Source: an uncultured Eubacterium sp. (GTDB lineage Bacteria > Bacillota > Clostridia > Lachnospirales > Lachnospiraceae). Taken from it: a stretch of 13,795 bases of DNA. Positions 6,590 through 13,703 of the stretch are shown here, in pieces. A program made the position numbers and the translations under genes. Position 1 is the stretch's first letter. Each line of letters starts with the position of its first letter. Below the pieces are notes generated by a model, which was given only the letters and a program-made list of their open reading frames with translations, did not search any database and was not told where the DNA came from. The stretch spans positions 1-13,795 of the forward strand of contig URKY01000055.1 in the NCBI GenBank assembly GCA_900548465.1, given 5' to 3'.

Positions 6590-6720
6590 CTGTAGTAAGC
6601 CTATGATATGTAACGGCTCAGGCAGCTATCGCTAACAAGTAATACACTGACAAGTGAAAAGAATATAATTACTTAAAATAATGAACTCCTGTATACCGGA
6701 AATGGTGTGCAGGAGTTTTT
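6590..6720 (+). repeat. Copy 2 of the 131-bp perfect direct repeat
   Basis: It is identical to 1-131 and starts 25 bp after the YgiT-like stop codon, so it probably forms the 3' UTR of that gene and holds its terminator. A ribosome-binding-like AGAGGAG at 6579-6586 precedes it, but the frame from GTG 6586 stops after six codons. Together with copy 1 it brackets a 6.46-kb segment holding the M14 remnant, the glycosyltransferase, the CN-hydrolase, the IS and the YgiT-like gene. Confidence 0.9.
6684..6720 (+). terminator. Intrinsic terminator (repeat copy 2)
   Basis: The same 14-bp stem, GGAAAT loop and T-tract as at 95-131. The tract is extended to six T residues by the flanking base at 6721. 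It would end YgiT-like transcription and insulate the downstream genes. Confidence 0.88.
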
Positions 6721-6734
6721 TAACATAAAATTAA

Positions 6735-6857
6735 GCTGTGCTACATTCTGCTTTAGGGAAGGATGAAAAAGGTTATTTAATGGATACATGTCTAACGGCA
6801 CAAGATAGATATAAGGCATACTTAGATTATTTTGAAATAAAGTATGAAAAGAATTGA
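6735..6857 (+). pseudogene. 3' remnant of an unidentified gene
   Basis: An open frame of 40 codons between TAA 6732 and TGA 6855 reads like genuine protein, including DEKGYLMDTCLTAQDRY and a YFEIKYEKN end. It has no start codon with a credible ribosome binding site at its left edge. It begins right after the repeat and terminator and ends 12 bp before the next gene, the spacing expected of an operon neighbour. I infer that it is the C-terminus of a gene whose 5' part was replaced when the repeat-bearing segment arrived. An internal ATG at 6780, with a weak AAGG before it, could give a 25-residue peptide instead. The family is not recognised. Confidence 0.45.
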
Positions 6858-6869
6858 AAGGAGAGAACG

Positions 6870-7499
6870 ATGAAAGTACTACTGGGAACAACTAATCCGT
6901 CAAAGGTAAAGAGGTTTTCTAAACTGTTAGAAAATTGTGATATAGAATTTATAACATTAAAAGATTTAGAGATAGAAGATGAACCGGATGAGACAGGAAA
7001 AACGCCGGAAGAAAATGCAATATGCAAAGCAAGATATTATGGCAAATATTTTGATAGGGTGATTTGTAATGATTCAGGATTATATTTTGAGGAACTAAGT
7101 TTAGAAGATGAGAGACAACCGGGATTAAATGTCAGAACTCCAATGGGAATGAGTAGATTATCAGACGAAGAAATGATTGAGTATTATTCAAATCTTATAG
7201 CGAAGCTGGGCGGAAAGGTGTCTGCATATTATCTGGACGGTATAGCTGTTTATAACAATGGTATAATTTCATCATTTATGGATAAAGAGTCAGCAAAAAA
7301 TATAGGTGCTTTTTATATGATAGATAGAGCGTCAGTTAAAAGGTTTGCGGGCTGGCCGCTTGATTCATTATCTATCAGTAAGGAGACAGGAAGATATTTT
7401 GTTGATGGTAGTGATACTGAAAGTAAGGAAAATATAATATATGGTGAGTATGAAAGAAGAATAGTAGGATTTTTGAAGGAAGCCTTGGGGATAAAATAG
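6870..7499 (+). CDS. HAM1/RdgB-type non-canonical purine NTP pyrophosphatase
   Basis: A 209-residue protein of the ITPase/RdgB fold: the substrate-binding GTTNPSK near residues 6-12, the acidic EPDETGKTPEENA segment around 38-51 (metal and triphosphate contacts), NDSGLYFEEL with D68 as the usual catalytic acid, and a QPGLNVRTPMG segment matching the family's PG-containing loop. The family hydrolyses dITP, dXTP and ITP to monophosphates plus pyrophosphate and so keeps deaminated bases out of nucleic acids. Family members are usually about 190-200 residues; the extra length is an insertion in the middle. GAAAGGAG sits 7 nt or so before the ATG. It lies 17 bp before the helicase, probably in one operon. 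No clear promoter is visible between the 6684-6720 terminator and this start, consistent with rearrangement upstream. Confidence 0.85.
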   Translation: MKVLLGTTNPSKVKRFSKLLENCDIEFITLKDLEIEDEPDETGKTPEENAICKARYYGKYFDRVICNDSGLYFEELSLEDERQPGLNVRTPMGMSRLSDEEMIEYYSNLIAKLGGKVSAYYLDGIAVYNNGIISSFMDKESAKNIGAFYMIDRASVKRFAGWPLDSLSISKETGRYFVDGSDTESKENIIYGEYERRIVGFLKEALGIK

Positions 7500-7516
7500 G
7501 AGAAATTAAAAATATC

Positions 7517-9694
7517 ATGACACTACAGGAATTTATAACCAAATTTAATATAAATCTAAATAAACAACAGTTAGAAGCAGTGCAGAGCGTCGAAAAGCCT
7601 ACACTGCTTTTAGCCGTACCCGGAAGTGGAAAGACTACGGTTTTAATTACAAGACTGGGGTATATGATTTATTGCTTAGGAATACGACCGGAAGAAATTC
7701 TTACAGTTACCTATACCGTGGCAGCCACAAATGATATGCGAAACAGATTTGCAACTATATTTGGGGATGAACTTGTGGCAAGGCTTGAGTTTAGAACAAT
7801 AAACGGAATATGTGCAAAAATAATAGGATATTATGGCAGATGTGTTGGAAAAAAGCCATTTGAGTTGGTAACGGATGAGGGGTATAAAACTAAATTATTG
7901 TCTGCAATTTATACAGAGGTTGTTCGGCAATATCCAACGGAAAGCGACTTGAAAAACATAAGCACTTTAATAACTTACATAAAAAACATGCAGCTTTCGA
8001 AAAACGAAATTAATAAACTTGGAAAGGAACAGGACATACCACTTTTAGATATTTATAATGCATACTGTGAGCAAATGAAAAGACAGTCGTTGATGGATTA
8101 TGATGACCAAATGGTGTATGCCCTGACAATGTTAAAAGTATCTTCGCAGATTTTAGGTTATTTTCAGGAAATGTATAAATACATTTGCGTTGACGAGGCA
8201 CAGGATACTTCAAAAATCCAACATCAGATTATAGCCGTGCTTGCAAATAAATATAAGAAAATATTTATGGTAGGAGACGAAGATCAAAGCATTTATGGGT
8301 TCAGGGCGGCATATCCTGAGGCTCTTCTTTCATTTGAAAAAAATTATGCAGATGCAAATGTATTGCTGATGGAAGAAAACTTTAGGTCAAATGCAAAAAT
8401 AGTTGATGCGGCAGATGGATTTATACAGAAGAATAAATTAAGGCATGAAAAACATATGAAGGCATTTAGGGAGGCTGGAACTGACATACAGAAAATTCAT
8501 TTAAAAAACCGTCGTGCACAATATACTTATCTGGCAAAAGTGGCAGAGAATACAGAGGTGGAGACTGCAGTACTTTATAGGGATAACGAAAGTATTATTC
8601 CGGTAGTTGATTTGTTGGAAAGAAAGGGGATTTCCTATAGAATCAAAAATGCGGATCTGACTTTCTTCACACATAGAGTTGTGATGGATATAAAAAATAT
8701 TATCAGATTTGCGATGGAACCAGCCAATACAGAAATTTTTATGCAAATATATTACAAGATAAGTACATATATGAGTAAACTTGTGGCGATAGAGGCCTGT
8801 AGAATAAGTCAGGAAAAAGAAATTACAATTTTGGATGCGGCTCTTGATTACGGGAAAATCCCGGCGGGAACACGAAAAAGTGTAAAGGCAATTCAGACAC
8901 ATTTAAATAGAATACTTGAAGAAGATGGCGGAAAAGCGATTTACAGAATTATACATTTTATGGGATATCAGGACTATTTGGAAAAGGCTAATATAAAGGA
9001 TAGCAAACTAAGCATAATTAAGGCAATTGCATACAATGAGCCCTCAGTGTTGGCGTTAATAAGCAGACTGGACGAGCTTGCCACACTAATAAAAGAAAAG
9101 CCGTATGATAGCGAATGTAAATTTATTTTATCCACAATTCATTCAAGCAAAGGTCTGGAGTACGACAAAGTATATATAATGGATGCAGTGGATGGAATTT
9201 TCCCGGAGAATGTTATAGCAAATTATGAAAAGAGAAAGGCAAAGGATGAGGAATCAAAAGAGTATGAAGAAGAAAGAAGACTGTATTATGTAGGTGTAAC
9301 CAGAGCAAAAAATGAACTTTGCATATTTGAATTTGATGAAGGTTCAACATTTACAAACGAGCTGCTTGGAATTGAAAACAAAAAGAGTAGAAATTTGAAT
9401 AATATATATGCAGGCACAAACGTATCATCAAGTGGTAATAGGTCGAAATCAGCACATTACAAAAGGAGTGTATCAATATCATATCAGAAAGCAGAAACGA
9501 AACGTAAAACAGTTACGGAATCTGAATATGCAGATAAAATAGAAGAGATATATTTGACAGGTACCATTACCCATAAAAAGTATGGTTTGGGCAGAGTGAT
9601 TAAGATGTCCGGTGATTTATTAGAAATCGAATTTGAGGGAAAAGTAGCAAAATGCAAATTAAAGTTTATGATGGAACATTCGCTGATTGAATAA
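7517..9694 (+). CDS. UvrD/PcrA-like superfamily 1A DNA helicase
   Basis: A 725-residue protein with the SF1A motifs in order: LNKQQLEAV (Q motif), AVPGSGKTT (Walker A, K39), VTYTVAATNDMRNR (Ia), CVDEAQDTSKIQ (Walker B, D226/E227), VGDEDQSIYGFRAA (III), EENFRSN (IV), STIHSSKGLEYDKVYI (V) and RRLYYVGVTRAKNEL (VI). The C-terminal GTITHKKYGLGRVIK...IEFEG segment resembles the Tudor-like domain that links PcrA/UvrD to RNA polymerase. The predicted role is ATP-driven 3'-5' unwinding in repair or clearing of replication and transcription conflicts. It lacks UvrD signature length in the middle domains, so it may be an accessory paralog rather than the essential PcrA. The only start is ATG 7517, with AGGAG at 7498-7502 spaced unusually far (14 nt), overlapping the upstream stop region. 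Confidence 0.9.
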   Translation: MTLQEFITKFNINLNKQQLEAVQSVEKPTLLLAVPGSGKTTVLITRLGYMIYCLGIRPEEILTVTYTVAATNDMRNRFATIFGDELVARLEFRTINGICAKIIGYYGRCVGKKPFELVTDEGYKTKLLSAIYTEVVRQYPTESDLKNISTLITYIKNMQLSKNEINKLGKEQDIPLLDIYNAYCEQMKRQSLMDYDDQMVYALTMLKVSSQILGYFQEMYKYICVDEAQDTSKIQHQIIAVLANKYKKIFMVGDEDQSIYGFRAAYPEALLSFEKNYADANVLLMEENFRSNAKIVDAADGFIQKNKLRHEKHMKAFREAGTDIQKIHLKNRRAQYTYLAKVAENTEVETAVLYRDNESIIPVVDLLERKGISYRIKNADLTFFTHRVVMDIKNIIRFAMEPANTEIFMQIYYKISTYMSKLVAIEACRISQEKEITILDAALDYGKIPAGTRKSVKAIQTHLNRILEEDGGKAIYRIIHFMGYQDYLEKANIKDSKLSIIKAIAYNEPSVLALISRLDELATLIKEKPYDSECKFILSTIHSSKGLEYDKVYIMDAVDGIFPENVIANYEKRKAKDEESKEYEEERRLYYVGVTRAKNELCIFEFDEGSTFTNELLGIENKKSRNLNNIYAGTNVSSSGNRSKSAHYKRSVSISYQKAETKRKTVTESEYADKIEEIYLTGTITHKKYGLGRVIKMSGDLLEIEFEGKVAKCKLKFMMEHSLIE

Positions 9695-9716
9695 ATTAAT
9701 ATTATAAATATATATT

Positions 9717-9745
9717 TTAACTATGTAGGAATTTTATGATACAAT
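9717..9745 (+). promoter_or_regulatory. Candidate promoter of the M14 peptidase gene
   Basis: An extended -10, TGATACAAT (TACAAT at 9740-9745), is preceded at 17 bp by TTAACT (9717-9722). The -10 context resembles that of the decayed paralog at 200-205, which supports a conserved promoter. Confidence 0.5.
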
Positions 9746-9787
9746 AATAGCGTAAGAGTAAGCAGAGAAATTGAAAGGAAGTTACTT

Positions 9788-11068
9788 ATGAAAAAAACGC
9801 TAAAGATATTAATATTAATTGGATTAATTTCGTTGGGAATTAATTTTACAGTGGTAAAAGCTGAAACGGTAGAAGAAACAACGGTTCCTGCAACCACAAC
9901 AGTAGTGCCACCGGAAACAACAACGGAAGAGCCAACTACTGAGCAACCAACCGTCGAGCAGCCGACAACTAAACCGGATGCTGACCTGACAGGAAAAGAT
10001 GTAAAAAAAGGTGGATATGTAAAGAAGAAGGTTTCCGCATATAATTTAAAATTAGAAAAAGTGGCAACGGTTGAAAAAGGTATTCGCTATTATGTTTATA
10101 AGAAATGCAATAACGGATATTCATTACTGCAGGTTGGAAAACAAAAACTGTTAGTTGAATCGAAATATATTACATATAAGTGTAATGTAAAAAAAATAGT
10201 AAATGCTTCAGATAAAAAATATTCGTATACAGATATGAAAAGAGATTTAAAAAAAATAAAGAAAGCCTACGGTTCTATATTAAAGGTTAATGTAGCAGGA
10301 AAAAGTTTAGATAAAAGAAATTTGTATTACGTTACTTTAGGTAATGCGAAGGCGAAAAAAACAGTTTATGTAGAAACATCCGTACATGCAAGAGAGTATA
10401 TGAATACTAAATTTATGATGAAAGTTATTGAAGATTATTGCAGAGGATATGATACGAAAAAATATCAGGGAAAAAATTACAGCACAATCTTTAACAAAAT
10501 TAAATTAGTAATTATGCCAATGGTCAATCCGGATGGAGTGACAATCAGTCAGTATGGACCGAAAAAAATAAGAGATACTAAACTACGTCAGAATCTTTAC
10601 AAAATGAAAAATGGAGTTGCTTTTAGAGAATGGAAGGCAAATGCCAGAGGCGTGGATATTAATAGAAATTACGCAGAAGGATTTAGCAAAGAAGGGGCAA
10701 AGTCCCCCGGATATAAGAACTATGCAGGAAAGAAGTCTGTATCTGAACCGGAAACAAAAGCACAGATATCTGTAGTAGAAAAAGTAAAACCTAATGTAGT
10801 AATCTGTTATCATCAGGCAGGTGAAGTTATGTATCACCGCAAGCATACAAAGCTTAGTAATATGCTTTATTCCATGACAAAATATACCCACATAATAAGT
10901 GATGAAAAACAGTATGGAACATTCAGTGATTATCTGGATGACAGAAAGATATTAAACTGTACATTGGAAACAGGACCGGTACCGGCACCTGTAAAAAACA
11001 GCAGGTATAAAAAAATTTATAAAATAAATAAATATGTTCTGGTAGCAGTTGCTAAGATGTATTTATAA
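9788..11068 (+). CDS. Secreted M14-family zinc carboxypeptidase/endopeptidase
   Basis: A 426-residue protein with signal peptide 1-25 (MKKTLKILILIGLISLGIN, cleavage near VKAE), a Thr/Glu/Pro linker to about 68, a basic SH3-like module at about 70-130 and an M14 domain at about 145-426. Zinc ligands are H200 and E203 in HARE and H342 in CYHQ. R293 in DINRNY is the substrate-carboxylate Arg, and E394 in TLETG is the catalytic Glu. The bacterial M14 branch with this layout includes gamma-D-glutamyl-diamino acid peptidases that trim peptidoglycan stem peptides, so a cell-wall role is likely but the cleaved bond is inferred. The ATG is preceded by GAAAGGAAG. It is a single-gene unit with its own promoter and terminator. 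Its N-terminal module matches the remnant at 249-503. Confidence 0.87.
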   Translation: MKKTLKILILIGLISLGINFTVVKAETVEETTVPATTTVVPPETTTEEPTTEQPTVEQPTTKPDADLTGKDVKKGGYVKKKVSAYNLKLEKVATVEKGIRYYVYKKCNNGYSLLQVGKQKLLVESKYITYKCNVKKIVNASDKKYSYTDMKRDLKKIKKAYGSILKVNVAGKSLDKRNLYYVTLGNAKAKKTVYVETSVHAREYMNTKFMMKVIEDYCRGYDTKKYQGKNYSTIFNKIKLVIMPMVNPDGVTISQYGPKKIRDTKLRQNLYKMKNGVAFREWKANARGVDINRNYAEGFSKEGAKSPGYKNYAGKKSVSEPETKAQISVVEKVKPNVVICYHQAGEVMYHRKHTKLSNMLYSMTKYTHIISDEKQYGTFSDYLDDRKILNCTLETGPVPAPVKNSRYKKIYKINKYVLVAVAKMYL

Positions 11069-11070
11069 TA

Positions 11071-11112
11071 ATAGAAGGCGAGGTCCGGGTTTGGGGATTT
11101 CGCCTTTCTATA
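11071..11112 (+). terminator. Likely terminator of the M14 peptidase gene
   Basis: ATAGAAGGCGA pairs with TCGCCTTTCTAT, with one bulged T, around a G-rich loop, starting two bases after the stop codon. The downstream T-tract is weak, so termination may be partial. Confidence 0.6.
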
Positions 11113-11121
11113 TGTAAGAAA

Positions 11122-11153
11122 TTGACCTCTTTTAGTTTTGAAATATATATTTC
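11122..11153 (+). promoter_or_regulatory. Possible housekeeping promoter with overlapping palindrome
   Basis: TTGACC (11122-11127) stands 16-18 bp before TATATA/TATATT, and the -10 region lies in a perfect 14-bp palindrome GAAATATATATTTC (11140-11153). It might give basal transcription of the sigma operon. AT-rich sequence makes chance matches likely. I see no gene in 11113-11350. Confidence 0.25.
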
Positions 11154-11293
11154 TGTGAAATCCAATGTATCGGGGAGATAATATAATAAAATGTATTATA
11201 CTGAAAGAACGGATATTTGCACGTGGTTGATTATAAATTGAAATAGAAGGGGGAAGGGAGTTGAATAAGAGAAGTATTTTTTTTATAAAAAAA

Positions 11294-11320
11294 TGAAACT
11301 TTTTGGCACTTTGAATAGTC
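11294..11320 (+). promoter_or_regulatory. Candidate ECF (SigV-type) autoregulatory promoter
   Basis: TGAAAC (11294-11299) is the standard ECF -35 element. After 16-17 bp comes TAGTC (11316-11320), one base from the CGTC -10 core reported for SigV-type promoters. It lies about 30 bp before the sigma-factor start, fitting positive autoregulation of the operon. Confidence 0.55.
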
Positions 11321-11350
11321 TAAATAGTATAAAGCGTAAAGGAGATAAAA

Positions 11351-11839
11351 TTGAAAGAGAAAAAAGAAGATATAATTAGCAAACTTCTTATAAATAATTA
11401 TGACAAATATTATCATATAGCATATAGCTATGCTCAAAATAAAAATGATGCACAGGATATAGTACAAGAAGGAGCGTATAAGGCTATATATAATTCAAAA
11501 AAAATGCGTCAGGTAAAATATGCAGACACATGGATATGCAAAATTATTATAAATGAAGCAATTAATTATATTAAAAAAAACAGGTTTAATTGGGATATAG
11601 ATATTGTAAGTGAAATGAAAGATGAAAAAGATGTGTTTAAGATTGAAGATAATAAGATTGAATTGAAACAGGCGTTGAACAAATTAACAGATAAAGAAAG
11701 GGCTGTAATTGTATTAAGATATTTTGAAGAAATGAGTTTAAATGATGTTGCGTACATTTTAGGTGAAAACTTAAGTACAGTAAAAAGTAGGATATATAGG
11801 GCACTTGAGAAGTTAAAAGAGTATATGATAGTTGAATAA
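11351..11839 (+). CDS. sigV: ECF RNA polymerase sigma factor, SigV/CsfV-like
   Basis: A 162-residue protein with region 2 at about residues 14-80 (YDKYYHIAYSYAQNKNDAQD, then the -10 recognition helix around YADTWICKIIINEAINYIKK) and region 4 at about 105-160 (LTDKERAVIVLRYFEEMSLN, then a helix-turn-helix ending STVKSRIYRALEKLK). No extra domain is present. The start is TTG, supported by AAAGGAG 7 nt upstream; no ATG is better placed. The next two genes encode an RsiV-type anti-sigma factor and a polysaccharide deacetylase, which identifies the SigV branch (ECF30) rather than another ECF group. SigV responds to lysozyme in Bacillus subtilis, Enterococcus faecalis and C. difficile (there called CsfV). 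The candidate ECF promoter just upstream suggests autoregulation. Confidence 0.9.
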   Translation: MKEKKEDIISKLLINNYDKYYHIAYSYAQNKNDAQDIVQEGAYKAIYNSKKMRQVKYADTWICKIIINEAINYIKKNRFNWDIDIVSEMKDEKDVFKIEDNKIELKQALNKLTDKERAVIVLRYFEEMSLNDVAYILGENLSTVKSRIYRALEKLKEYMIVE

Positions 11840-11864
11840 ATTGTGATATGAAGGAGAAATTAAG

Positions 11865-12725
11865 ATGGTAAATGATGAAATGTTGAAAAAACTAAAAAGT
11901 CAATATATTGGAGTCGAAGTTCCGGATGATGAAAAAATGAAATTAAATGAAGTTTTAGAGTATGCGAAGATTGATAAAAAAAGAAAAAGGAAAAAAGTTA
12001 TAATTGCAAGATGGATGATTTCTGTTGCTGCATTGCTGTTAGTTGTAATTATGCCAAATACAAATGAAACCTTGGCATCATCTTTGAAAAATATACCTTT
12101 GGTGGGAAATATTTTTACTGTAATAACAGTTAGAAAATATGATAAAGATAAAAATATCAAAGTTAATATGGCAAAAGTAGATTCTAATGGAGATATTAAA
12201 AACAAAAAAACAGTTGAAAAGTTAAATAATGATATAAAAAAATATACAAACAAGATAGTGAATCAATATAAAGCTGATTTAGGTTCAAGTGGATTTAGTG
12301 ATTTATATATGAATTATAAAATTGTTGTTAATAATGATAAGTGGTTTACAATAGCATTTACAATAAATGAAACCGGAGCAAGTGGATACGAATTTCATAG
12401 ATATTACAATATAGATAAATCAAGTGGAAAGATTGTTAGTCTAAAAGATATGTTTAAGAAAAAATCTGATTATATAAAGATTATAAGTAATGATATTAAA
12501 CGACAAATGAAACAACAAATGTTGACTAAAGACGTTGTATATTTTATTAAAGATAATGGCATTTCTACAGGATTTAAAGAAATATCAGGCAATCAAAACT
12601 ACTATATAAATAATGAGGGAAATATAGTAATTGCATTTGATGAGTACGAGGTAGGACCGGGATGTACTGGGGCGCCTAAGTTTGTGATATCAAAAGATAT
12701 AGTAAAAAATATTTTAAATAATTAA
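11865..12725 (+). CDS. rsiV: Anti-sigma factor RsiV (lysozyme-binding, membrane-anchored)
   Basis: 286 residues, close to the usual RsiV length. A cytoplasmic sigma-binding N-terminus (about 1-47) ends in a Lys/Arg-rich stop. One transmembrane segment follows (about 48-64, WMISVAALLLVVIMP). The extracellular part carries DUF4163/DUF3298-type sequence, including FHRYYNIDKSSGKIVSLKDM, NQNYYINNEGNIVIAFDEYE and VGPGCTGAPKFVI, the hallmark RsiV end. In characterised systems lysozyme binds this domain and exposes RsiV to signal peptidase and then the site-2 protease RasP, freeing SigV. ETLASS, just outside the membrane, is a plausible signal-peptidase site (inference). A GAAGGAG site precedes the ATG, and the gene is 25 bp after the sigma gene. 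Confidence 0.9.
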   Translation: MVNDEMLKKLKSQYIGVEVPDDEKMKLNEVLEYAKIDKKRKRKKVIIARWMISVAALLLVVIMPNTNETLASSLKNIPLVGNIFTVITVRKYDKDKNIKVNMAKVDSNGDIKNKKTVEKLNNDIKKYTNKIVNQYKADLGSSGFSDLYMNYKIVVNNDKWFTIAFTINETGASGYEFHRYYNIDKSSGKIVSLKDMFKKKSDYIKIISNDIKRQMKQQMLTKDVVYFIKDNGISTGFKEISGNQNYYINNEGNIVIAFDEYEVGPGCTGAPKFVISKDIVKNILNN

Positions 12726-12758
12726 GAAACATAAATACAGATAATGGAGATGAAAAAG

Positions 12759-13652
12759 ATGACAAGAGATGAAAAAAAACAAAAGAGAATAAGACAACTT
12801 AAAATGCGTGTAGTATCCACGTTATTAATATTGTGTTTAGTAATCGGAGCAGGCGGTTGTACTTTAATAGAAAAAAACAAAGGGAGTAAAATAGTTGTAA
12901 GAGTTAATGGTGGAGTTGTTGAAAATACAAAGAATGTTGCAGCTAATGGTGAAAAGGCTTCAACTGAAACAAAGAAAGAAAACGGTAAAACCGAAGAGAA
13001 AACAACAAAAGATAATAAAAGAGTAATTGATCCCAATAAACCTATGATTGCATTAACCTTCGATGACGGGCCGGGGGAGAGAACATTGGAATTGCTGGAA
13101 ACATTGGAAAAATATAAGGTTAGAGCTTCGTTTTTTATGTGTGGTACAAGTCTTTCCAGAAACGATATAAAGGTAGAAGAAATTTTAAAGAAAATGGATG
13201 AATTAGGATGTGACATGGGAAATCATACGATGGATCATCAGTCATTGCCAACATTATCCTCGAAAAAAATCAAATGGGAAGTGGAAGGGGTTAATGATTT
13301 GATTAAGAAGCATGTTGGACACGGAACTAAATTTGTGAGACCACCTTACGGAGCAGGAATCAGGGATAAGAGGGTAAGTAAATATGTAAATGCACCTATG
13401 GTTTGCTGGTCTGTGGATACATTGGATTGGAAGACAAAAAGCAAAAAGAAAACAATAAGGTCTGTTATGAATGATGCTCATGATGGAGATATAGTGTTGA
13501 TGCATGACATTCATGGATGGACAGTAGATGCAGTAAAAAAGATTGTTCCAAAACTACTAAAAAAGGGATATCAGTTAGTTACAGTATCTGAAATGGCAGA
13601 GGCTAAAGGCTGCAAATTAGAAAATGGAAAGCCATATTTTGAATTCTTCTAG
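12759..13652 (+). CDS. pdaV: Membrane-anchored polysaccharide (peptidoglycan) deacetylase, PdaV-like
   Basis: A 297-residue protein with a basic N-terminus, a hydrophobic segment (VVSTLLILCLVIGAGG) followed by Cys (weak lipobox, so lipoprotein or uncleaved anchor), a Lys/Glu/Thr-rich linker to about 85 and a NodB domain at about 90-285. NodB motifs are TFDDGP (D102 catalytic base, D103 metal), HTMDH (H156 and H160 metal ligands), RPPYGA, VDTLDW and LMHDIH with H249. NodB enzymes remove N-acetyl groups; deacetylated peptidoglycan resists lysozyme. ATG 12759 is chosen because GGAG at 12746-12749 is well placed for it, whereas the in-frame ATG at 12744 has no ribosome binding site. The position 33 bp after rsiV matches the C. 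difficile csfV-rsiV-pdaV arrangement, and a terminator follows immediately. Confidence 0.9.
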   Translation: MTRDEKKQKRIRQLKMRVVSTLLILCLVIGAGGCTLIEKNKGSKIVVRVNGGVVENTKNVAANGEKASTETKKENGKTEEKTTKDNKRVIDPNKPMIALTFDDGPGERTLELLETLEKYKVRASFFMCGTSLSRNDIKVEEILKKMDELGCDMGNHTMDHQSLPTLSSKKIKWEVEGVNDLIKKHVGHGTKFVRPPYGAGIRDKRVSKYVNAPMVCWSVDTLDWKTKSKKKTIRSVMNDAHDGDIVLMHDIHGWTVDAVKKIVPKLLKKGYQLVTVSEMAEAKGCKLENGKPYFEFF

Positions 13653-13703
13653 ATATAAGAACCGTTATGTTAAATTAAAAACTTAGCATTGCGGTTTTTA
13701 TAT
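13653..13703 (+). terminator. Intrinsic terminator of the sigma operon
   Basis: ATATAAGAACCG pairs with CGGTTTTTATAT (one G-T wobble), continuing inward through TGTTAA/TTAGCA. The T-run lies within the right arm. It starts right after the deacetylase stop codon. Confidence 0.75.

Noticed and set aside
6586..6642. Possible small peptide frame from GTG 6586 after AGAGGAG, reading AVVSL, stop, YVTAQAAIANK, stop
   Set aside because: It is interrupted by TGA after six codons, and nothing supports recoding; it is more likely structured RNA or a decayed frame.
11261..11296. Eleven-codon frame MNKRSIFFIKK with a GGGGGAAGGGAG site
   Set aside because: It is too short, and its stop falls in the ECF -35 element; the purine-rich run may be chance in AT-rich DNA.
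12722..13216. 164-residue minus-strand ORF opposite the deacetylase
   Set aside because: It is a Ser/Phe/Leu-rich shadow of the NodB gene, whose motifs are all intact on the + strand.
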